From the NCBI RefSeq assembly GCF_030272615.1, contig NC_081406.1:235579922-235643921 (forward strand): a stretch of 64,000 bases of DNA. Reading direction: 5' to 3'. Source of the stretch: Cryptomeria japonica (lineage: Eukaryota > Streptophyta > Pinopsida > Cupressales > Cupressaceae). Position 1 is the first letter of the stretch; the number at the start of each line of letters is the position of its first letter. The notes under the pieces are model-generated. The model did no database searches. It worked only from the letters and a program-made list of their open reading frames with translations, and was not told the origin of the DNA. The translations under genes were made by a program, and so were the position numbers. Below, one piece after another: positions 1 through 10,284 of this stretch.

Positions 1-194
1 ACAATGTCTTCGACATAACCAAGTGTTTTCCATATCATTCCAAGTGTCGGTGATCATTATATCTTGCCAGTGTACCAGATACTGGTGATTGTGCATGAGT
101 CACTTGCTTGTCGGTGAATGTTGCTGATTCTTCAAAGTGCTAGAGTTGATAAGTGTTTAGTAGGTGTTGACATCAATGACAAAACCATACCAAA
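1..194 (-). repeat. Truncated family-B Copia LTR
   Basis: The segment matches the first part (minus-strand sense) of the family-B LTRs at 13050-14108 and 31512-32565; the opening bases recur at 13902 onward. It runs through the shared 'tgacatcaatgacaaaacc' stretch, then lacks about 17 bases present in the other copies just before the LTR terminus. It enters the window from the left, so whether it belongs to a whole element or a solo LTR cannot be told. It interrupts the gag of the family-A element next to it. Confidence 0.7.
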
Positions 195-484
195 ATCCAA
201 AACAAGGTCTCTAAGTTTTCCCAGATCTCATGTGCAGTCTGTAAACCCATCACATTAGTCATCTCTGAATCGGTTAGGACACTCAGCAATGCTTCTTTAG
301 CTCTTATGTTATGTTCAACATCCTTGATCTTAGTTGCAGTAACTGAACCATTATGAGGAACATTGTAGGTATTCTTTGTAATCTTCCAATAATCATCTCC
401 AAGACACTTCAAATGACATGCCATATAATCCTTCCATACAATGTAATTGCTTCCATCAAATCTCAAACTCTTTCTTGAAAACAT
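195..484 (-). pseudogene. Copia gag N-terminal fragment (family A element)
   Basis: About 95 residues of a Ty1/copia Gag, the nucleocapsid precursor that packages element RNA. The start shows the usual plant Copia opening, 'LRFDGSNYIVWKDYM', followed by an 'EALLSVLTDSEM' block and 'AHEIWENLETLF', the pattern of the UBN2/DUF4219 gag family. The frame is broken at about position 195, where a family-B LTR fragment abuts. The final residues of the open frame (WILVWFCH) are LTR read-through and not gag. A primer-site remnant and the family-A 5' LTR lie immediately upstream, which fits a minus-strand element whose pol lies, or lay, left of the window. It is clearly non-functional. Confidence 0.75.
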
Positions 485-533
485 ACGTTGTCATCCCTGA
501 TGTCCTCAAGCAGTCAAGCTTCTTCTGGAGGAT

Positions 534-550
534 CTCTCTCAAATACTAGT
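534..550 (-). other. Degenerate primer binding site, family A
   Basis: Just inside the 5' LTR the plus strand reads 'aaatactagt', where intact elements in this window have 'tgataccaat'. The position is right for an initiator tRNA-Met primer site, but several bases have drifted. Confidence 0.45.
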
Positions 551-1109
551 CATTGGCAACAACAATGAAGGAAAACTGAGAGCGACGGGGGGGGGGGGGG
601 GGTGAATCTATTTTCACTGGTTCAAATAATTTAAGCTTAATTTCAAATCTAATCAACTGTAGCAACAACAAAGATAAACACAATAACAACATACATAACA
701 CCAAGATTTTGACATGGAGAACCAAGTTAAGGGAAAAACCATAATGGGAACCTACCCTCAATAAGATGATACTCTGTAGTAGTATGTATAAATATTACAA
801 TGGGGAATGTGCATGCATTCAAGCACATTGCCTAGAACTCACTACTCAAAATAAGAAGATACCCCTATATGTTACAACCCTAGGGAAGGATCACTACCTT
901 ACAAATATTTAGACAACAATTTTCATTACATGAAATTAAAAAATAACATCTCCAAATGCCTGATGATAGTTTTGATTAAGTACATTTGTTTTCCCTACAA
1001 CAATCTCTACTCTACACTTCACACTTAAAGATGAATTTTCTCATTCACACATATACCACTCTCTAATAGTGTAGACACAACCACCATACCCAAATTCCAT
1101 GAATATAAC

Positions 1110-1121
1110 ACCCATTTATAC
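1110..1121 (-). promoter_or_regulatory. TATA-like box in family-A LTR
   Basis: On the minus strand the sequence reads TGTATAAATGGG, inside the LTR and upstream of the conserved GGTTTTTCCC-type block near 730-745. That spacing suits an LTR promoter. The call rests on motif and position only. Confidence 0.4.
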
Positions 1122-1395
1122 AAATCATCAAGACCTAATTACATAAGGTAGGCTCAACCCTTAAGACCTAATTACAAAATTGCATCACACGATACATAGA
1201 TCAACCACGAGACCAATACAATGTCATTGTTGACATATAATGGACCCAAATGAAATCCTCAAACACACAACACCATTGAAAATGTCACATAACACGAAGA
1301 AAATCACCGAACCCATAAGATCTTGAATAACGCGCATAATGATCAATGTGGACCAGCAAAATAAATAGGAAACAATTAGGAAACACTAACAACCA

Positions 1396-2321
1396 TGTTA
1401 CTATTGGCAATTGACACTCATCTGGGTTATAAGTGTTGTCATTCATGACAACAAACTTCATGAGAGATCCAACAATCAAGGTAACTGACATTCACTACAC
1501 CGATGCTTAGGGAACCGACATTCAAGGAACCTGCAAACTTGGAACCGGTATTCTAAGGCTGAAATAGGAGATTGATCCAGCAAGCGTGGAAGTGACAATG
1601 GTCATTGTTTTAAGTTTATATTTTATTTGGGCCGACATGTGTCTTATATTTTGTGATATGTTTGTAAGCTGACATAAGGCATTTGTGTTTATTCATGTAA
1701 ATGGGTATATAAGTCAGTTCGGGTTAGGTCTTTTTTATGATGTGGATATATGGGAGATATAACTAATAAGTGATGTGAAAGGTTTTGTGATGCTATCTTG
1801 ATCGATAGAATATGAATGTAAAGATCTGCAATCAGTTTTGATTATTGGTCTAGAGGATTGGGAAGTGATCTAAGATACCGGTAAGGGAAGTTACAGTAAA
1901 ACTAGTACAAACAATGCTTTAATAGAAACTCATCCAGCATAGTAGATGCACATTCTAAGTTTTGTTTTTGTTTGTAATCCAGTATTTGGATTTGTAGTCA
2001 GTGAGGCCCCTTTTGTGATGAGTAGTGTGCTCTAGGCAGTGTGTCTTCCTGCATGTGTTGGCCCCTCTTGTAATATTTATTCATTTAGCTAGTTGATAGG
2101 TATCGTGGGTCACAAATCCCATGGTGGTTTTTCCTCTTTGAGGTTTTCCATGTATAAATATATGTGTTATGGTGTTGATTCATGTGGTTGCATTGATATT
2201 ACTTGTTGTTACTTTCTTTTATGCATACCGGTTAATAAGTGGATTTGTTAATAAGGTTAAAATTACTCTAACCGATAGAGCATTGATTCACCCCCCCTCT
2301 CAGTGTTCTTGGATTCCAACA
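1396..2321 (+). repeat. Family-E solo LTR inserted in LTR A
   Basis: A plus-strand LTR interrupts family-A LTR sequence that resumes at 2322. It starts with TGTTA and carries a 'gttgtcattcatgacaac' dyad near the 5' end. It has a TATATAAG box at 1706-1713, the C-rich 'attcaccccccctctcag' block at 2286-2303, and ends ggattCCAACA. A truncated copy of the same LTR lies in reverse at 33010-33263. No internal region is present, so it is read as a solo LTR. The duplication is not clean: only a 7-base direct repeat ACAACCA (1389-1395, 2325-2331) is visible, four bases beyond the expected right edge. Confidence 0.65.
1706..1713 (+). promoter_or_regulatory. TATA box in family-E LTR
   Basis: TATATAAG lies about 310 bases into the LTR on the sense strand and is followed by a T-rich and GGTTTTTCC-type region (around 2120-2140). 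This is the usual arrangement for a Copia LTR promoter. Confidence 0.45.
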
Positions 2322-2803
2322 ATTACAACCATCCACAATAGTTGCACCAACACCCCTTAATCAAATCTTCATCAATCAACGCACTTACACTCAAAAACAC
2401 TCAAACAGTAGCAAATGAGACTAGGAAGATAACTTGTGGAGCACCAAATCATGAACCATTTGAATTGAAGATACACATGAACATCCCAAACACTCTCCCA
2501 AATCCGTAACTCAATATATAATCATTCCAGGGCACAACGAATCAAATACTAGAATACTACACACTGAACACTAAAAAACCAATCTTCATAATGAAATCCA
2601 TAACTCGATCAAATAACCACATAGCATCATGAAACCAACATTGAATCAAGTATAAAAACTCCATTACTAAAATCATAAATCTATACAAACATATCTGCAA
2701 CATACCAACCAAATCAACTCTCTGCAATCACCAAAACATGGGAATACAAGAATATGTTGACATCAATGACAACAACATATCCTAGCTGCAACAATATCCA
2801 ACA

Positions 2804-2999
2804 GGTAGATAGTTGTTAGGTGAAATCATATTACCTATTATGATATATCTCATGACTTCATCCATTCCTATCCATGCCATACCTTGTATTCTCCTATATA
2901 ACCTTCTTCTAGGTAGATTGTGGATTCATTATATGTAATTAGATCCTTTTTCTCTTCACTACACAACAAAGTTTCATTTACAATAATAAGTTTTGAACA
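2804..2999 (+). other. Leader or LTR remnant of a Gypsy relic
   Basis: AT-rich non-coding sequence between LTR A and the first recognisable open frame of the plus-strand relic. A CTATATAACC box near 2895 suggests the end of an old LTR or leader. No boundary can be drawn. Confidence 0.3.
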
Positions 3000-4790
3000 A
3001 TGGAAGATAATAATTACTTACAAATCTATTTTGAAGGAAGATCTAAATATCCTTTAATTCCTTCTTCAACCAAACTAGATACACCATCTCCCGTTGATGA
3101 CACTCCTTCACCCAAGGAGGTACTCTTAGAGGATGATTGGGGTTCATTAGAATACAAATTCCTATGTTGGAGAGTTCAAATTCCCTCCATTAGAATTTGA
3201 TACTCAAAAGGTAGATTCATTGACAGTGACAAAAGATTCAACCTCTTCTAAACAATTTAAGATTAATTTTACAACTTCTTCCACTCTAAAAAATTATCAC
3301 ATAGTTTATCTTCTTTGTATGACATTGAGACTTATGATGCTCTGCCATATTTATTAAAACTGTAATCCCTTTATATTCCTCATTTTTCATATCTTATCTA
3401 AGAGTGAATATAGAAGAAAACGTTGTGGTTTAAATGAACAAGGAATTAAAGTTTCTTTAAAACCTAACATGCGTTAAGATTCATTCGGTCTTGGTTACAA
3501 TCCTCCAAAACTCACTAAAACATCCCATAAACCATCTCTTAATGTGAATTTGATGTATACTTCTTCTACATATCTTTATTTAATTAATAGTCATTTAATT
3601 GATATTCATTCTACTTCTACCATACCTTTATATGACATATTTTCAATGAATTATTCCTTAGTTGAATTAATGGAACCTTATGATAACCTTCCTCAATATC
3701 ATCATAATCATGGATTTCCCTATTGTGTAAATGTTGAAGCATACTTTGGGAGAAAAGATGAAGTATCAAATAATACCTTGAAAATGACTCAACAACTCTC
3801 TCATCTATTGGATTTTCCTAAATGTAACAATCTTCCTATAGTAGATACTATTGATGTATTAATGGATCTAAATATTCTTGAAAAAGTGATTAGAATTGGA
3901 AAAAAAAATTGATGCTAATGAGAAACATGAACATTCTTCTCTTTTACATCAATTTATTGAACTATTTGGATATGCTTGGTATTAATCCTCAAATTGTGAC
4001 CCATACTATTGTGTTCCATCTCAATGCCAAACCCATTAAAAAAAAGATTTAGAAAATTGACCCCAAGGTTGCAGTTTTAGTTGAGGATGAGATTGAGAAG
4101 CCCCTAGAATTAGGCTTTATCCACCTTATTGATTATTCTCTTGGATCTCAAACATTTTTTTTATTTATATACCAAATAGAATTTATATTTGAATGTGTAC
4201 TTACTTTAGAGATCTTAACAAAGCTTCTTTAAAAGATGAATTTCCCCTTCAAAACATTGACATGATTATTGATTCCACTATAGGTCATTCCTTATTATCC
4301 TTTATGGATAGCTTATTTGAATACAACCGAACCTTTATTAATCCTAATTACTCAAGATCAATATAAAATTAATTTTATAATACCATGAGGAACATTTTGT
4401 TGATTATTTATGCCTTTTGGATTATAGAATGTTGGTTCAACATATAAATTTTGCTATGAATATTATATTTTATGATTATATGCATAAAATATTGGAGGAC
4501 TATGTTGATGATATCTTGGCAAAATCTATTTCATGTCAAGATCATGTTAAAATTATTTGTCAAACCCTTGAATACATTCAAAAATACAACATTCTCTTGA
4601 ATCCTCGTAAATTTGTGCTTGACATTGATACTGAAAATATATTAGGATTCATTGATTCACATTGTAGAATTAAATTAGACACAAAGAAATTTTTTGCATA
4701 CTTAACATGCTACCTCTTAGAAACAATTCTGAACTTTATATCTTACAAGGAAATATTTAGGTCATTTGTAGATTTGTTTGACAATTGATG
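3000..4790 (+). pseudogene. Decayed Tat-like Gypsy polyprotein (RT fragment)
   Basis: Scattered plus-strand pieces of a Ty3/gypsy polyprotein. The clearest is at 4417-4788. There the residues around 'LEDYVDDILAKS' carry the reverse transcriptase YVDD catalytic motif, followed by 'YNILLNPRKFV' and 'ILGFI', the usual RT thumb-side motifs. Upstream, 3484-3520 reads like the GLGY-containing G-patch-like linker seen before protease in Tat-type elements. The same linker and RT motifs recur at 38202-39866. Many frameshifts and stops separate the pieces. No LTR pair can be assigned. It is flanked by two family-A LTRs, but those are minus-strand and belong to other elements. Confidence 0.65.
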
Positions 4791-4802
4791 GATTGAACTT
4801 TT

Positions 4803-6142
4803 TGTTGGCAACAATAATGAAAGAAAACTGAGAGGGGGGAGGGGGTGAATTAGTTATCACCAGATTAACAAACTTAACCACAAATACAAATTTGATAGAC
4901 TACAACAACAACAAAGATAATAAAATTTATAGCACAACACACAACACCAAGATTTTGACATGGAAACCTTGATTAAGGGAAAAACCATGGTTGGGACCTA
5001 CCCACAATAAGATGATACTCTGTAGTAGTATGTGAAAATAATTACAATGGGGAATGCACCAGCATTCAGGCACACTACCTAGAGCTCACTAGTCAAGATA
5101 CAATAACCCAAAAGGATACAACCTTTAGGGAAGTCTCACTAACTTACAACAAAATTCAGACTACAATTCAGAAGGATTGAGCTGCAATAATAGCATCTTC
5201 TAATGCTTGATGGTAGTTTTGGTTAAGCACATTTGTCTTCTCTATACCAATCTTTGCTCAATACACCACAATGAACTATGAATCCTTTCTTTCATACATA
5301 CAACACTCTTGGATAATGCAGACACAACATCGATACCTAAATTACATGACTATATCACCTATTTATACATTTCATCAACTTTGACAACAAGGTTGGCCAA
5401 ACCCTCAACTCATAATTAAAAAATTATATCACATGATACAAAGATCGACCACCGGACCAATATGATGATATACATGATGTAACATGGACCTAAATCAAAT
5501 GCTAAAACATGTAACACCACCAGAAATCATACCAAGATACACCGCAACATGCTACACCACCAAGAATACCACATAACACGAGGTATATCACTGGATCAAC
5601 AAATACACCATTACCACACACAATGATCAATTCAGACCACCAAAAAAAATAGGACACGATTAATAAATTCCAACAAGCACTTTAGAATCATCTGTAATAG
5701 CTGCACCAACACCACTTATCAAATCTTCATTAATCAACGTCTAAAACTCAAGAACACTCTAACAACAACAGCTAGGACTAGAAAGATATCTTACAGAGCA
5801 CCAAATCACAAACCATTTGAAATAAAGATACACATGAACATCCAAAACAATCTCTCGAAGTCTCAGCTCAAGGTCTGATCACACTGGAATATACGAGAGG
5901 CAATACCAAACTCTATAAAGCATTGTTCAGAAAAACCAAACTCCAAACAAGATCATATGATATAATTAATTAAGCTTCCCAGGTCACCAAAAGCAATACA
6001 AAAATATATAATGACACTAGGAATACTCCATACACCAAACCATGATCCCAATAAACCAATCTGCAATCACTAGAGCAATAAATCACATGAATATGTTGAC
6101 ATCAATGACAACAACATATCCAAGCATCAACAATGTCCAACA
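4803..6142 (-). repeat. Copia C 3' LTR (family A type)
   Basis: The LTR runs TGTTGGCAAC... to ...TGTCCAACA, 1340 bp, and aligns with the split copy at 551-2803. It has the G-rich block near 4837-4847, the minus-strand 'GGTTTTTCCC' motif near 4976-4986 and a TATA-like TGTATAAATAGG near 5360. Removing the 6143-9940 insertion puts the LTR directly against ATCTCCCCCTTT, the polypurine tract pattern of the other Copias here. That identifies it as the 3' LTR of the element whose pol starts near 10285. Confidence 0.8.
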
Positions 6143-9100
6143 TGTTGGTTCCCAAGACCATAAATTGGGAAACCAAAGACTTGCCTAATCCTTAGTTAAT
6201 CCAATTAGCCTTGGCCAACAAATAGGAGTGGTTGAAGACCAAATTCCTCTACACTTTAGGCTCCACTAAACATAGGTGGGTGTACCTTACTCTCTCAAGC
6301 ATAAAAGAGGTTTATTTTAAGTGAATTTAAACTGTGGGAGTTAGCAATTGTAGTGATGGTAAAAGGTTTTCCTGCAATTATGCTAACATAAGTGCTTTTT
6401 ATTGAATGCTTTTAAAACTGATAAAATATGTGTGATTATAGTTGTGTTATGTAAAAGATTTATGTTAGGACTTTAAGCCATTATGAAAAAGAGTAGTACT
6501 TATAGAAATTAGAAGATTTGTTTCTTTGATAAGGACCTAATGCATACAAACTTATTCAACAAAGATTAATAACAGACTAGTGTCTTTATTTGAGAATTAA
6601 TAAATAACTTTGTGGACAAGAATCACTATCAACTCAAGAGACAATTATAAGACCATCACTGTGAAAGTTTCATTATGTGTTGCATGAACAATAAAACCCC
6701 AATTTTACATTCAATACAACATCATGTGATGGCACATCACAACAAACCTAAAAGATTTATCAAGAGGACATATGATTCCATCAAACACAAAATTACACAT
6801 AACGATCTGAAGATAAAAGCATGAAATCTTGTATATTAACTTCTGGAATAAGAATGTACACAAAAAATGTACTTACAAATACTTCGATACATACAGTTTG
6901 CACAAAATAAACTCCTCATTCCTATTAGACTTGCCTTAACATAACACTAGCAGTCCCAACAATCAGGGTCTCTAAAAGATGAAAAATTATTCCCCCTTTG
7001 TTCTGTGTGACTTCCCTTTTATAAACATAAGGGATAGTTGTAGACAGTTTCATTCCCAAAGGACATACCCTTTAAGAAATAATTACAATTAAAAACTCAA
7101 AAATGCATACTAAATAAATGCTTTAATAATGTTCTTTTATTTTCTGCCTTGATAAAGTTCCTCGGCTTGATCATGCAAATCTTTAAATATTCATTATCAC
7201 CCAAAGATCTCCTACACATAAGATAAGCCAATCAAATTCCTTGATTTAAGAATTAATCATATTCTACCCTTCATTAGGGTTTGCCTTTGAAAAATTAATA
7301 ACCTTTTCTTGCATGTAAATACTTGGTTAGAGTAATCAAAGTATTTCAACCCTTTTGGAAAATATTAATTTACCCCAGTATAGATTTTCAAATAATAACA
7401 TATGATTCATAAAAGAATATACTTCCCTTTTGAAAATGATATATGTGGACAAATATCCCAATAACGCAATAAAAATAGATTTTCACCTTTTAGGGCAACT
7501 TCAATTCTTTTGGAAATATGAAATATATACTTGCAAAAAACCAATCAAGCCATTATCCATATGATATAAATGATTTACCCTAATGCATATTTTCAATTTA
7601 TTTACTTAGGGTAAATATATTTGATGAAAGAAAATTTCAACCATTTGATAATCAAATGTTATTCATTATTTTCACTATATGTCAAAAGGCTTTTATAAAT
7701 AAAATGTAATTCCCTTGACAAAATATTCCTCGCTAGTAAATAATATTACAAAATAACATTGATTAAGAAAATGTTATATTTGAGACAATGATTTAAAGAT
7801 TTTTTTGTAAAAATAAAAATCATTATATCTCCAAATATTATATTAAGCCTTTGGGTAAAAAACACTTCCTGTGCAATATGTGCCAAGGGAATATGATTTA
7901 ATTATTTGCACAAGAATGGTATAAATAGACATTTGTAATAAATAAAAAAATTTGCATTAGGGATATTTTAGAAAAATAAAATCTTCAGTAATATAATCCC
8001 TATACAAATAAAAAATACTTTTGCCCTTAAAATTGATTTTAATCAATAATAGTATAGCCATTTTATCATTGGAACAAAAATACTTTTTACCAAGAGAAGT
8101 GACAAAAAAATCGTATTGATAAAAAATCTCAAGACATAAGCATATCAAGCATATAGCATTTGAGAATATTTTTACTTTTGAGTCACAAAACTTCCCAAAG
8201 TAAATAAAACTACCTTATTAATCTCCTCTTTGGAAAAATTAAAATTCTACCTCTCAAACATTAACTCAAAAGTAAAACATTAAAATATATTAACTTACCC
8301 CTTTTTGCATTAATTTAAACAATATTACCTCAAGCTCATCGGGGTAGCTATGCATTGTCAGGGAAGTACATTTTAAGTTATGCCGCGTGATGAGAAACTC
8401 ACTTTTGGTCTCAAAATACATCAATCATATTGTATAAATTAAATTCACCCTAATATGTATTCAATTCATATATTTAGAGTGAAAATTATTCATATGAAAA
8501 TAATGAAAGATGACAATCAGAATTTAATAAAGTTCATTTAAGTCACCATTTCACCATGCGTCAAAACTTAAGGTAGGAAGAACCTATGTAAATATATTTC
8601 CCTTTTGATAAAAAATATTTTTTTTACAATACATTATAAATCAAATTTATAAATATTGCCCCCAAAATAGGAATATATAATAATTTACTTTTTGCAAAGC
8701 AATTTCGTGAATGATAAAAGATCAAAGTAAAACATTATTTTTAAAACCTTTGGGTAGAAAATACTTCCTTAATATGTACCCAATAGATATAATTTTCTCC
8801 TATCCCCAATGGCAAAAATAAAAATAAAATTCAATACCTTCATAGTGGATTGTCATTGCAGTAACATATGTCATGGGGGAAGCATTATTTTTGTTGCACC
8901 GATCTCCTGATGAAAAAGAACTAAAATGCAAATGCCTCCATCAAGGTATTGCTGGAATTTCCACCTGTTCAGACCATCACTTTCAAATCTGGATTATTTA
9001 TGGGCTCACCGACACTTTGAAAACTATAAAAATATCATAAAAAGGCCCTCCAAGGTGAGATATATGGTCAGGGCAATCATTTTAAGACTAAAAACATCAT

Positions 9101-9940
9101 TAATCACTCATATCCATCTCCAAAAGATGGCCCAAACTGCAAAAACGTGAGTGCATTTTTTGTTGTTGTTGTTTATTATCTTCAACTAATCTTTATGAGC
9201 TAATTTTAAATCTTTTTGAAATAAACTCATTATTTCTTTTCCATGTAGGTAACAAGACTATAATTCATGTTAGTTAAAAATGTCATATAGACCTTTGTTA
9301 CCTTGCAACATAAATAATTTAAATAAATAACATTATAATATTAATTGAAGCAAAAATATAATATCCAAAGCTAAACACTTAAAATTAATATTATACTTTT
9401 TAGGAAAATTAAAATAACTTTTAAATAAAATGGATTTCGTAAAAATGTCAAATGAAATCATGAGGCTTCAACATTCTACATGCCGTCATATAATGATATA
9501 GACAATTCATAGGCATGATCCAATCAATGTAATGTTCTTGCAAGAGAAAATTATTAATATCCAAATGCACTCATTTTGATAAAAATTCTAAAAATGTATA
9601 CTTTAAATTCAAGAAAAGAGCATTTGAGTTAGCTTTATAAAACATATCAAATGACACCACTTGAATCCGAAATTAGAAACAAAGGTACTTGGATATACAC
9701 AAAATGCAAAAGAATAATTAGTTTGACATAATAATGTTTAGATAGAAAGAAATTATGGTTCAGAAGGGCGTACCTGAAAATTCAACTTTTGAATACATTT
9801 ACATACCTGAAAATTGACCTCTTAACATGTTCATAGGTTTTCAGGAGCTGATCATAGGTAGTGCATACAATTGCATCAAGAAATCTACTTTTTGGCATGA
9901 ATCTATAACTCTAAAATCTTCAAATTTTAGGGTTCCAACA
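6143..9940. mobile_element. 3.8-kb solo LTR inserted in Copia C
   Basis: An AT-rich block with no convincing open frame, bounded by TGTTGGTTCC at the left and GGTTCCAACA at the right: short inverted LTR-type ends. It is flanked by CAACA (6138-6142) and CAAAA (9941-9945), a five-base duplication with one mismatch. Taking the block and one flank out restores a perfect LTR/polypurine-tract junction. The size fits long-LTR Gypsy families. It shows no obvious similarity to the Gypsy LTR at 14782. Orientation is undecided because no promoter or internal region is visible. A non-autonomous element with these ends is the alternative. Confidence 0.65.
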
Positions 9941-9945
9941 CAAAA

Positions 9946-9957
9946 ATCTCCCCCTTT
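9946..9957 (-). other. Polypurine tract of Copia C
   Basis: The plus strand reads ATCTCCCCCTTT, so the minus strand has AAAGGGGGAGAT, the primer for plus-strand DNA synthesis. Apart from the inserted solo LTR it sits directly next to the 3' LTR, as in elements B, F and G. Confidence 0.7.
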
Positions 9958-10284
9958 GGCATTGATGGCAACATATGGATGTGAAAAACAATCAATGAAA
10001 AGAAAGAAAATATCTGCAACAAACTCCCCCTAAGATCAAGAAGATAAAATAGTTTTTCACCTGCTTCTCTCCCCCTTTGACATCAATAACAAAGGTTCTC
10101 AAAATAGAAAACCAAACTCTCCCCCTTAGATAAACAAATCATGATTCTCTCCCCCTTAAACATATAGCCAACCATAAACAGACTACTCTACCAAAGGAGC
10201 AACATAAACTCATCAATCCGGACAAAAAGATAAGACTGTGAAGTCCACCAGATTGATGCAACTCAATGCATCTAGTTCTAATCA
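9958..10284 (-). other. Copia C 3' untranslated region with repeated purine tracts
   Basis: Non-coding sequence between the end of pol and the polypurine tract. On the plus strand it holds four further C-rich tracts at about 10024-10030, 10067-10078, 10118-10127 and 10148-10157. The second is followed by the same 'gacatcaataac' dyad that follows the main tract. Confidence 0.6.

Larger units (their letters stand above)
551..2803 (-). repeat. Copia family A, 5' LTR (interrupted)
   Basis: The LTR is present in two blocks, 551-1395 and 2322-2803 (about 1.33 kb in all), split by an E-family LTR. It aligns throughout with the family-A copy at 4803-6142. Terminal bases are the mutated 'cattggcaac' at the left and 'ccaaca' at the right. 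A 16-base G run lies at 587-602. The minus-strand TATA-like TGTATAAATGGG (about 1110-1121) is a plausible core promoter. Confidence 0.8.

Noticed and set aside
6143..9940. A DNA transposon or MITE explanation for the 3.8-kb block
   Set aside because: Inverted similarity at the ends is only about ten bases with TG/CA termini and a 5-bp duplication, which fits an LTR better. No transposase seen.
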